Assembly (NCBI GenBank): GCA_037443105.1
Contig: JBBIOZ010000085.1
Coordinates: 1-6,238, forward strand
Direction of reading: 5' to 3'
Origin: JAWCLZ01 sp037443105
GTDB taxonomy: Archaea; Halobacteriota; JAWCLZ01
DNA length: 6,238 bases
Below the pieces are notes generated by a model. The model did not search any database. It worked only from the letters and a program-made list of their open reading frames with translations, and had not been told where the DNA came from. Within the stretch, counting starts at the first letter, position 1, and the number at the start of each line of letters is the position of its first letter. Shown here piece by piece: positions 1-5,585 of this stretch. A program made the translations under genes and the position numbers.

Positions 1-366
1 ATATCAGCTGTGCCAGAGAAGCTGATTGAATACACCATATCGCTGGGTGCCAATAAAGCACAGCTGCTTTGGATTGTTGTTAAGGAAGCGAGAGTTGGAA
101 TTCTAGCAAGCATAGTTGCAGCTTTCGGAGGGGCTATTTCAGAAGTGGGTGCAATAATGCTCGTCGGTGGAAACATAAGATACTTCACTAGAGCTTTAAC
201 CACTGCCATAGTGCTCTACACTAACATGGGGGAGTTTGAACTGGCAATAAGCCTAGGGATAATCCTACTCATAACAGCCTTTCTTGTAAATCTATTCTTG
301 ACATATCTGCAGAGAAAATCTAGGCCAAATACTAAAAGAATTAAGCTTCCAAAGTTTGGTGATTAA
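1..366 (+). CDS. tupB: Tungstate ABC transporter permease, TupB type (3' part only)
   Basis: This is the C-terminal 121 residues of an integral membrane permease that passes tungstate (or molybdate) through the cytoplasmic membrane. The reading frame is open from base 1, so the gene starts left of the window; the GTG at 10 is an internal valine. Fragment residues about 5-35 form the cytoplasmic EAA loop that docks on the ATPase (SLGANKAQLLWIVVKEA). Residues 43-72 carry the stretch typical of TupB proteins, with GAISEVGAIMLVGGN followed by TRALTTAIVL. Hydrophobic segments lie at about 33-56 and 80-103, and the protein ends in a basic cytoplasmic tail. The next gene starts 2 nt after the stop, and its Shine-Dalgarno (GGTGAT, 358-363) lies inside this gene. 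The TupB assignment rests on recalled family sequence; a related WtpB/ModB-type permease is less likely. The binding protein gene is expected upstream. Confidence 0.88.
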   Translation: MSAVPEKLIEYTISLGANKAQLLWIVVKEARVGILASIVAAFGGAISEVGAIMLVGGNIRYFTRALTTAIVLYTNMGEFELAISLGIILLITAFLVNLFLTYLQRKSRPNTKRIKLPKFGD

Positions 367-368
367 AA

Positions 369-1097
369 ATGCTCAAGGTAAGCAATATACAGAAAAGCTT
401 TGGAGGGAAAAAAGTGCTTAATGGCGTTTCTTTTGAAGCAAAAAAGGGGGAGATATTCTACTTAATAGGACCAAATGGTTCCGGGAAGACAACAATATTG
501 AGGATAATTGATTTGCTCGATGAGCCAGATAGGGGAGAAATTTACTTCAATAACGTTAACATATGTAAGCTTAAAGCCGAAGAGAAAGCTGTCTGGAGAA
601 AGAAAATGACAATGGTTTTTCAACAGCCGATATTATACAACACAACTGTTTATGAAAACATAGCAATAGGTTTAAAGATCAAAGGTGTAAAGAAAGATTT
701 AATTAAAACAAAAACCTTTGAAGCTCTCAAGCTAGTAAATCTTTTTGATTATAAAAACAGGCATGCATATACTCTTTCTGGTGGCGAAGCTCAGAGGCTA
801 TGTCTTGCGAGAGCATTGGCTCTAAAGCCAGAGGTGCTTTTGCTTGATGAGCCAACGGCAAACCTAGATCCTGCAAATACGCTTCTTATTGAGAATATTG
901 TTAGAGATTATGTGAAAAATGAGAAGAGCATAGGCATATTCACGACCCACAATATGTTTGAAGCAATGCGCCTTGCAGATAGAGTTGCTCTGCTCATAAA
1001 TGGAGCCGTAGTTGAGGAAAATGAAGCTAGGGAGTTCTTCAGCAATCCCCGGGATGCGAGGACAGTAAGCTTCATCAGGGGTGAGCTTGTTGGATGA
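369..1097 (+). CDS. tupC: Tungstate ABC transporter ATP-binding protein, TupC type
   Basis: This 242-residue cytoplasmic ATPase would drive the neighbouring permease. All ABC motifs are intact: Walker A GPNGSGKT (34-41), Q-loop at Q85/Q86, signature LSGGEAQR (136-143), Walker B LLLLDEP (156-162), D-loop NLDP (165-168) and switch histidine H194. The length is that of a bare nucleotide-binding domain. No extra TOBE-type regulatory domain, as found in ModC or WtpC, is present, and this fits TupC better. The ATG at 369 is supported by GGTGAT at 358-363 with 5-nt spacing and by the 2-nt gap after the permease. The last 17 bases overlap the following regulator gene, so the three genes are very likely one transcript with coupled translation. 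Substrate choice (tungstate) is inferred from the permease; the ATPase motifs alone do not show it. Confidence 0.9.
   Translation: MLKVSNIQKSFGGKKVLNGVSFEAKKGEIFYLIGPNGSGKTTILRIIDLLDEPDRGEIYFNNVNICKLKAEEKAVWRKKMTMVFQQPILYNTTVYENIAIGLKIKGVKKDLIKTKTFEALKLVNLFDYKNRHAYTLSGGEAQRLCLARALALKPEVLLLDEPTANLDPANTLLIENIVRDYVKNEKSIGIFTTHNMFEAMRLADRVALLINGAVVEENEAREFFSNPRDARTVSFIRGELVG
1078..1085 (+). promoter_or_regulatory. Shine-Dalgarno site bearing on the start of the regulator gene
   Basis: The bases GGGGTGAG match the GGAGGTGATC complement of archaeal 16S rRNA. The GTG at 1081 lies inside this motif, so it could not be used with it. The TTG at 1087 would be 1 nt away and the TTG at 1090 would be 4 nt away. 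The tupC gene uses GGTGAT with 5-nt spacing, so by the same register TTG at 1090 is the best-placed start. The difference is only three residues. Confidence 0.5.
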
Positions 1098-2181
1098 AAT
1101 AGAGAGAAGGCTGAGGTTTAAAGCAGATCTTAAGCCAAAATGCAGAATAGTTCTCGAGACCAGAAACTTGCGATATGTGCTGGAGGAGGATGGTGCTAGG
1201 CTACTTGAAGCAGTTAAGAGGTTTGGTTCTATCTCAATGGCTGCCAAGCATGTTGGATTGGACTACAGACTCGCTTGGATGAAAATCAGCGGGCTTGAAA
1301 AAGCTTTTGGATTTAAGGTGGTGGACAGAGTTCTCGGAGGAGTTGGAGGTGGCAGCGCTAGGCTGACTCTGGAGGGAGAAGTGCTGCTTCAGAAATATCT
1401 GTTGGCTGAAAGAAAGTTGAAGCAATTTTCAGGTACACAAGATCTCCTTAAGCCTGATTTGAACGTAATGGGCAGCCACTGCCCTGCGCTTGAGATTTTG
1501 ATTAAAATGATCGAAGAGAGATATGAAAAATTCTTCATTGAATATGCAACTATAGGCTCGGAAAATGGTTTAAAGCTAGTCCTGAAGAAAATTGCGGATG
1601 TATCAGGGGTTCATATTTTTGATAAAGAAAGCAACAGCTATAACGAGTTCCTGCTTAAAAATAATAAATTCGGTAAAAAGCTTGCTTTAATCAAGGGTTA
1701 TTTCAGGGAGCAGGGCCTCATTGTTAGGAAAGGGAACCCGAAAAAAATTTATTCAATTGAGGATTTGCTCAGGAAAGAGGTTACGTTTATCAACAGAAAC
1801 AGGGGCTCGGGGACAAGATTGCTATTAGATGCCCTAGTGGAAAAGCTTGCTTTAGATAAGAGGATTGCTTTTAAACACGCTGTAAGAAATATCAGAGGTT
1901 ATGGCAGCGAGGCCAATTCACATCTGGAAGTAGCAACTGCGATAATTTACGGTAAAGCGGACGCAGGACTTGGAATAAAAGCCTCTGCAAATGCTTTCAA
2001 CTTGGATTTTATACCGCTGCAGAGAGAAGCGTTCGATTTTGTGGCTTTGAAAGAAAATGCAAATAAAGAGAAGATCAAAAGGTTTGTTGAAGTGCTTCTA
2101 TCAAAAAAATTTCAATCCGAAATTAGAAAAAAAGATTATGGAATAGAGTTCCACAGCGAGACAGGAAAAATATTAGAATAG
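1081..2181 (+). CDS. ModE-like winged-helix / PBP-like domain regulator of oxyanion uptake
   Basis: This cytoplasmic one-component regulator is up to 366 residues long. Residues about 20-116 are a ModE N-terminal-type winged helix: the RLLEAVKRFGSISMAAKHVG helix-turn-helix (40-59), a recognition helix through about 75, and a glycine-rich wing GGVGGGSARLT (86-96). Residues about 122-360 resemble the PBP-like domain of COG1910, also found attached to molybdopterin-biosynthesis MoeA proteins. Its marks are VMGSHCPALEIL (129-140), NRNRGSGTR (238-246), and GYGSEANSHLEVATA followed by GKADAGLGIKA (273-300). There is no signal peptide or membrane segment, so the ligand would be sensed inside the cell. 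The gene overlaps tupC by 17 nt, and the likely job is to repress or tune the tungstate operon. The ligand (tungstate, molybdate or a pterin cofactor) cannot be told from sequence. The start is uncertain: GTG 1081 is given, but TTG 1090 fits the Shine-Dalgarno better. The stop is TAG. Confidence 0.85.
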   Translation: MSLLDEIERRLRFKADLKPKCRIVLETRNLRYVLEEDGARLLEAVKRFGSISMAAKHVGLDYRLAWMKISGLEKAFGFKVVDRVLGGVGGGSARLTLEGEVLLQKYLLAERKLKQFSGTQDLLKPDLNVMGSHCPALEILIKMIEERYEKFFIEYATIGSENGLKLVLKKIADVSGVHIFDKESNSYNEFLLKNNKFGKKLALIKGYFREQGLIVRKGNPKKIYSIEDLLRKEVTFINRNRGSGTRLLLDALVEKLALDKRIAFKHAVRNIRGYGSEANSHLEVATAIIYGKADAGLGIKASANAFNLDFIPLQREAFDFVALKENANKEKIKRFVEVLLSKKFQSEIRKKDYGIEFHSETGKILE

Positions 2182-2419
2182 ACTTTAAATGTCGCAGCAC
2201 TTGTTTCAGCCACAATTTTGATTTCTTTCATAGTCCTGAAACATTTTAGAAGCAATTCCAAAGTTCTTTCAGGCCGGTGAATTCCAGAACATAAATCTAC
2301 ACATAATTGGGCTTATAGCAGCCCTAATTACAGATATCAAGGCACATCCCACGAGAAGAGAAAAAGTTAGCCGCGTGACAGGTTGCGAGTATTGCGTAAT
2401 TCACGTTGACCCCAAGTAG
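2182..2419 (+). pseudogene. Possible decayed C-terminal end of a cation diffusion facilitator transporter
   Basis: No intact gene fits here, but two adjoining reading frames give protein-like text. Bases 2182-2240 in frame 1 encode a hydrophobic segment (LNVAALVSATILISFIVLK) like the last membrane helix of CDF-family metal transporters. Bases 2240-2416 in frame 2 continue with NILEAIPKFF, which matches the LLEAxPK element that follows that helix in CDF proteins. The second frame ends with CVIHVDPK and TAG at 2417-2419, again in the style of a CDF C-terminus. A single frameshift near 2240 joins the two. The usual VHDLHVW stretch of the cytoplasmic domain is absent, and the part after the helix is about 20-25 residues shorter than expected. 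There is no start codon, Shine-Dalgarno or upstream membrane domain. The match is by recalled family pattern only, so a chance resemblance remains possible. Confidence 0.4.
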
Positions 2420-2454
2420 TTGAATGGTAAACATAGAGGCTGAAAACTCGCACC

Positions 2455-2466
2455 AAGGTTAACCTT
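2455..2466. promoter_or_regulatory. Perfect 12-bp palindrome at the flavodiiron operon promoter
   Basis: AAGGTTAACCTT is a perfect inverted repeat with no spacer. Its right end runs into the TATA-like element at 2463-2470, so a dimeric protein bound here would block TBP/TFB. This position fits a repressor operator for the flavodiiron operon, but no regulator for it can be named. The same 12-mer was not seen elsewhere in the window. Confidence 0.45.
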
Positions 2467-2470
2467 ATAT
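2463..2470 (+). promoter_or_regulatory. TATA-box region of the flavodiiron operon
   Basis: CCTTATAT is the best archaeal TATA-like element before the gene at 2505. Its centre is about 38 bp upstream of the ATG. Transcription starting 25-27 bp downstream would begin near 2492-2494 and leave a leader of about 11-13 nt containing only a weak GTGGG Shine-Dalgarno (2497-2501). Confidence 0.5.
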
Positions 2471-2504
2471 CCTTTCCTTCAAATAAAATTCTGAGCGTGG
2501 GAAA

Positions 2505-3695
2505 ATGAACTGGCGAAATGCTGTGGAGATTTCTGAAAAGGTATACTGGGTTGGTGTTAAAGACTGGAATCGCAGATTGTTCGATGCTTTAATTCCACTG
2601 CCAAGTGGAACTTCTTACAATGCATATTTAGTAATCGGCGAAAGGAAAAGAGCTCTCATTGATACAGTAAACCCCGGCTTCGAAGGCGAGCTTGTGGAGA
2701 AAATCAAGCAAATTGCAGATATAGAAAAATTGGACTATGTAATTATGAATCACGCTGAGCCCGACCACGCGGGAGCAATTCCCCAAATATTTAGGCTGAG
2801 CGAGAAAGCAGAGTTAATTGCAACCGAGAAAGGGGCGAAAATGGCTCAGATATACTATAAGATACCCGAGGAGAGAATAAAAATAGCTGGCGATGGTGAA
2901 GCAATCGACTTAGGAGGTAAAATTCTCAGGTTTATTGAAGCACCCATGCTTCACTGGCCGGAGACTATGTTCACATATTTGGTGGAGGATAAAATATTAT
3001 TTCCATGCGATTTCTTCGGATCGCATATTGCAAGGGCAATTTATGATGATGAGGTGGAAGATCTCAAAATTCACGCTCAGCGATACTTCAGCGAGATAAT
3101 GATGCCATTCAGGAGCATGGCTCAAAAGGGATTGGAAAAAATAAAGAATCTGGAAATCAAATTAATAGCACCAAGCCATGGACCGGTATATAGAAATCCA
3201 CGGATGATCTTAGAGGCCTATGCTAAATGGGCGGCTGGAGAAACCAAGCCAAAGGCTACAATAGTCTATGTAACAATGTGGAATAGCACTGAGAAAATGA
3301 TTCAACCACTTGCAGAGACCCTCGCTTCTGAGAATATTGAGATCTCGCTTTATAACTTGACCTATGCAGATATAGGTGATATAGCAAGAGACCTCGCAGA
3401 TTCCAGAGCTATTGTAATAGGCACACCAGCGGTTCTAGGCGGCGCGCATCCACTTGCGCTTTATGTCAGCTATCTAGTAAGAGTATTGCGTCCACCTGCG
3501 AAATTCGGAGCCATTCTAAGTTCATATGGCTGGGGCGGTGGTGCGGTGAAGCAGATCCAAGAAATCCTAGCCCCATTGAAAATCGAAGTTGCTGGAGCAA
3601 TAGAAATAAATGGTCCGCCAACCGAAAAAGCCATTGATGAAATAGTGAAGCTAGCTAGGACACTTGCCAGAAAAATTAAGGAGGAAAAGCCATGA
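2505..3695 (+). CDS. fprA: Class A flavodiiron protein (FprA type; O2 and/or NO reductase)
   Basis: This 396-residue soluble cytoplasmic enzyme reduces O2 to water, or NO to N2O, at a non-haem diiron site fed by FMN. Residues about 1-245 are the metallo-beta-lactamase-like domain with the full ligand set: H83, E85, D87 and H88 in NHAEPDHAG, H150 in LHWPETM, D169 in PCDFFGSH and H225 in PSHGP. Residues about 252-392 are the flavodoxin domain. It has the FMN phosphate loop TMWNSTEKM (257-265), then GTPAVLGGAHP (307-316) and SSYGWGGGAV (339-348). The length and two-domain layout are those of class A, with no rubredoxin or flavin-reductase extension, so electrons must come from a partner. In methanogens and relatives that donor is F420H2, and this is assumed here. 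The start is supported by the family-typical AVEISEKVYWVGVKDWNRRLFD N-terminus. The stop overlaps the next start (ATGA). Confidence 0.95.
   Translation: MNWRNAVEISEKVYWVGVKDWNRRLFDALIPLPSGTSYNAYLVIGERKRALIDTVNPGFEGELVEKIKQIADIEKLDYVIMNHAEPDHAGAIPQIFRLSEKAELIATEKGAKMAQIYYKIPEERIKIAGDGEAIDLGGKILRFIEAPMLHWPETMFTYLVEDKILFPCDFFGSHIARAIYDDEVEDLKIHAQRYFSEIMMPFRSMAQKGLEKIKNLEIKLIAPSHGPVYRNPRMILEAYAKWAAGETKPKATIVYVTMWNSTEKMIQPLAETLASENIEISLYNLTYADIGDIARDLADSRAIVIGTPAVLGGAHPLALYVSYLVRVLRPPAKFGAILSSYGWGGGAVKQIQEILAPLKIEVAGAIEINGPPTEKAIDEIVKLARTLARKIKEEKP
3678..3684 (+). promoter_or_regulatory. Strong Shine-Dalgarno inside the flavodiiron gene
   Basis: AAGGAGG lies within the last codons of the flavodiiron gene. 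It is 7 nt before the ATG at 3692 and 10 nt before a second in-frame ATG at 3695, which favours the first. It is much stronger than the site in front of the flavodiiron gene, so the second gene can be well translated even if coupling is incomplete. Confidence 0.7.
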
Positions 3696-4882
3696 TGGAG
3701 AAGAAAAAAATGCTGAAGGAATTGATCAAGCAATTACACGCAGGGGTAGCACTAGCGGAAGTTAAAGAAAGATTCAAACAAGTTTTAGAAAGCACAACTC
3801 CCTTGGAAATCGCAAGAATGGAGGAGGAACTCATAAGAGAGGGTGTATCTAGAGAGGAAATCCGCAGGTTATGCGATGTTCATTTAGCTGTTTTTAAAGA
3901 GCAGCTGGAGACACAAAAAATCGAAGTGCCTCACGGGCACCCAATTAAGATTCTTATGGAGGAACATAAAATTCTATTAGAGCTGCAGGAGAAATTAAAT
4001 AGCATTGCTGCTGAGCAAACACCTGAGGTATCGCAGCTGAAGCAAATAGCAGCAGATCTTCTGGATGCTGAAAAGCATTATCTGAGGGAGGAAAATGTAT
4101 TATTCCCAGTTTTGGAGAAACATGGAATTACAGAGCCCCCTGCGATTATGTGGATGGAGCATAATCAGCTGAGGGAGAAAAAGAAGGGACTTCGCGATTT
4201 AATTGAAAGCTACAATACGATGAATCTTGAGGTTTTTAAAAAGCACCTTGCTAATAACTCAAGCGCTTTAAATAGCTTGCTTTCAGGTCATATATTTAAG
4301 GAGAATAACATTCTCTTCCCAGCTGCAATGCGAGTGGTCACGGAGCAGGAATGGATGGATATCAGAAGAGAATTTGATGAAATTGGGTATCCTAGCTTCA
4401 CGCCCAAACACTTAACAGCACCGCTTCCAGTAGAGAAGCGAGTTGAGAAGCCATTGGCTGCGCCACCTGAGCTACTTCAATTTGAAACAGGCTCGCTTTC
4501 AAAGGAAGAGGCTGAGGCTATTCTCAACACCCTGCCAGTGGACTTAACATTTGTTGACAGGGAAGATGCTGTTAAATATTTCAGCAAAGCTGAGAAGAGA
4601 ATTTTTGTTCGCACAAAGGCTATACTCGGGAGAAAAGTGCAGTTATGCCATCCACAGAAAAGCGTTCACGTGGTAAATGAAATCTTGGAAGCCTTCAAAG
4701 CTGGGAAAAAAGACTCAGCTGAGTTCTGGATCAGGAGAGGGGAGAGCTTGATATACATTCGATATTTTGCAGTTAGAGATAAAGCTGGAAAATATCTGGG
4801 AACGCTGGAAGTAACGCAGGATATAACGGATATTAAGAAAATCGAAGGCGAGAAAAGACTTCTAGACTGGGGTATTAAATGA
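3692..4882 (+). CDS. DUF438 / hemerythrin (HHE) / PAS domain protein
   Basis: This 396-residue soluble protein has three parts. Residues about 1-75 are the helical DUF438 domain (LKELIKQLHAGVALAEVKERF). Residues about 80-215 are a hemerythrin-like four-helix bundle that has all the residues for a diiron site: H83, H92, H129 and E133 (HYLRE), H157 (MEHNQLR), H200 and E204 (HIFKE). A proline-rich linker (about 237-262) leads to a PAS domain (about 270-385) with LPVDLTFVDRED, LCHPQKSVHVV (318-328), AEFWIRRGE and TLEVTQDITDI (371-381). No kinase, cyclase or DNA-binding domain follows, so any signal must pass through protein contact. Hemerythrin domains bind O2 or react with NO. Placement directly behind a flavodiiron protein with a 4-nt overlap suggests a sensor, carrier or regulator for that enzyme. 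This role is inferred; related DUF438 proteins remain uncharacterised as far as I know. The 3' end overlaps the convergent gene by 8 bp. Confidence 0.92.
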   Translation: MMEKKKMLKELIKQLHAGVALAEVKERFKQVLESTTPLEIARMEEELIREGVSREEIRRLCDVHLAVFKEQLETQKIEVPHGHPIKILMEEHKILLELQEKLNSIAAEQTPEVSQLKQIAADLLDAEKHYLREENVLFPVLEKHGITEPPAIMWMEHNQLREKKKGLRDLIESYNTMNLEVFKKHLANNSSALNSLLSGHIFKENNILFPAAMRVVTEQEWMDIRREFDEIGYPSFTPKHLTAPLPVEKRVEKPLAAPPELLQFETGSLSKEEAEAILNTLPVDLTFVDREDAVKYFSKAEKRIFVRTKAILGRKVQLCHPQKSVHVVNEILEAFKAGKKDSAEFWIRRGESLIYIRYFAVRDKAGKYLGTLEVTQDITDIKKIEGEKRLLDWGIK

Positions 4883-5435
4883 GAAAGCTGTAAATTGCAA
4901 ATACCTTGAAAACCGGGTTCGAGATGCGGTAAATTGCGATTAGCTCTTGAAGTTCTTCACTTAAGTCTATCTTTCTCTCAAGCGCTATTCTATTCAAAAT
5001 CCTGATCTCCACAGCGACCTCGTCTTCTGAGAGTGGAATTTGAGATTTCCATATTTTTTTCTCCACCATTTTAAATCCAGTGTGCTCAAGCTGCTTTATT
5101 AGCTTCTGCAGATTAATAGCATAGTTAGGAAATATCTTTCTCTTTATTTCAAGTTCTTTCGCAGCAAATTGATTTACAGGCAGGTCTTCCACTATGATTA
5201 ATCTCTCTCGAATGCAACTTCTGAGGCCCGCGAGCAAATTAGTCTGAATGGTGCAGAGTGCTGAGTATATTATTGCTGCATCATATTCTGGGGATTGGCA
5301 AGTGGAAACCGGTGTATAGTTGCTGCTTAATTCAAGGACTTGCTTATCATCGAGATCTAGAGCTTTGAGGAGTTCAATGCGCCTTAGCTCAAGAAAACTT
5401 GGAATCTTTTGTTCACTGCCTTGAATGTTTATCAT
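4875..5435 (-). CDS. Unrecognised protein, possibly a degenerate methyltransferase-like fold
   Basis: This is a 186-residue soluble protein that I do not recognise with confidence. The order of elements recalls a small class I SAM-dependent methyltransferase. There is an N-terminal helix (ELRRIELLKALDLDD, 16-30), a strand like motif I (KQVLELSSN, 31-39), a hydrophobic strand after an acidic residue (EYDAAIIYSAL, 50-60), a helix, then RLIIVEDLPVN (78-88). The glycine-rich SAM loop after motif I is missing (SSNYTP in its place), so catalysis is doubtful. The C-terminal third is helical and charged. The start at 5435 is preferred: the frame stays open to an ATG at 5501, but those 22 extra residues are translated promoter sequence and a TATA element sits 28 bp before 5435, as expected for a leaderless mRNA. 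It converges with the DUF438 gene (8-bp overlap) and diverges from the HTH gene. Confidence 0.75.
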   Translation of the reverse strand: MINIQGSEQKIPSFLELRRIELLKALDLDDKQVLELSSNYTPVSTCQSPEYDAAIIYSALCTIQTNLLAGLRSCIRERLIIVEDLPVNQFAAKELEIKRKIFPNYAINLQKLIKQLEHTGFKMVEKKIWKSQIPLSEDEVAVEIRILNRIALERKIDLSEELQELIAIYRISNPVFKVFAIYSFLI

Positions 5436-5457
5436 TGTTACAGATTTATGAAAAATA

Positions 5458-5468
5458 TATTTTATAAA
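5458..5468 (-). promoter_or_regulatory. TATA box of the minus-strand gene (leaderless)
   Basis: Read on the minus strand this is CTTTATAAAAT-like sequence, with the core TTTATAAA at 5468-5461. The core centre is about 28 bp upstream of the ATG at 5435, which puts the transcription start at or next to the A of that ATG. No Shine-Dalgarno precedes it, in agreement with a leaderless transcript. Confidence 0.6.
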
Positions 5469-5479
5469 GTTAATGAAAT

Positions 5480-5512
5480 AATTATCAATGCTGATTATCA
5501 TTCCTGATAATT
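5480..5512. repeat. ATTATCA/TGATAAT repeat cluster between divergent genes
   Basis: The unit ATTATCA occurs at 5481-5487 and again at 5494-5500, and its inverse TGATAAT is at 5505-5511. The last two form an inverted repeat with 7-bp arms around a 4-nt spacer. The first and last form 8-bp arms (AATTATCA and TGATAATT). The two direct copies are 13 bp apart. The cluster lies between the TATA elements of the two divergent genes, just upstream of the minus-strand promoter. This layout suits an operator acting on one or both genes. In an AT-rich spacer some of it could be chance. Confidence 0.45.
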
Positions 5513-5529
5513 TCAGAGCTCAGCTGAAA
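5511..5529. repeat. Second inverted repeat in the divergent spacer
   Basis: TTTCAG (5511-5516) and CTGAAA (5524-5529) are 6-bp inverted arms around 7 nt. The centre also holds two short palindromes, GAGCTC (5516-5521) and CAGCTG (5521-5526). It directly follows the ATTATCA cluster and ends about 13 bp before the + strand TATA element, so it could be a second binding site. It could also form a weak hairpin. Confidence 0.3.
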
Positions 5530-5541
5530 GCAAAAAAGAGC

Positions 5542-5552
5542 AAAAATATATA
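5542..5552 (+). promoter_or_regulatory. Likely TATA box of the HTH regulator gene
   Basis: AAAAATATATA, preceded by a purine-rich stretch that could serve as BRE, is centred about 38 bp before the ATG at 5586. It would start transcription near 5574 with a leader of about 10-12 nt. A second candidate, TATATAAA at 5563-5570, is only about 20 bp from the ATG and is too close for normal archaeal spacing. No clear Shine-Dalgarno precedes the ATG. Confidence 0.5.
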
Positions 5553-5585
5553 CCAGCGATAGTATATAAAAGTAAAAGAAGTAGC

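Noticed and set aside
10..366. A short complete protein starting at GTG 10
   Set aside because: The frame is open to base 1, and the content is the C-terminal part of a larger permease, so the GTG is an internal valine codon.
864..1247. Minus-strand open frame across the tupC-regulator junction
   Set aside because: Serine/leucine-rich shadow of two well-supported + strand genes, with no family resemblance.
2179..2280. Read-through of the regulator's TAG stop into an in-frame hydrophobic stretch, as in pyrrolysine coding
   Set aside because: The regulator already ends where its family normally ends (ETGKIL), and the downstream stretch is better explained as a CDF remnant that continues in another frame.
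2305..2329. Hairpin with GGGCT/AGCCC stem, AATT flanks and a 6-nt loop that could be a terminator of the tup operon
   Set aside because: It has one bulge, no following T-run, lies about 125 bp past the regulator stop, and falls inside the possible CDF remnant, so a terminator role is not supported.
3470..3733. Minus-strand open frame opposite the end of the flavodiiron gene
   Set aside because: It is antisense to a conserved flavodoxin domain and has no promoter or recognisable motif.
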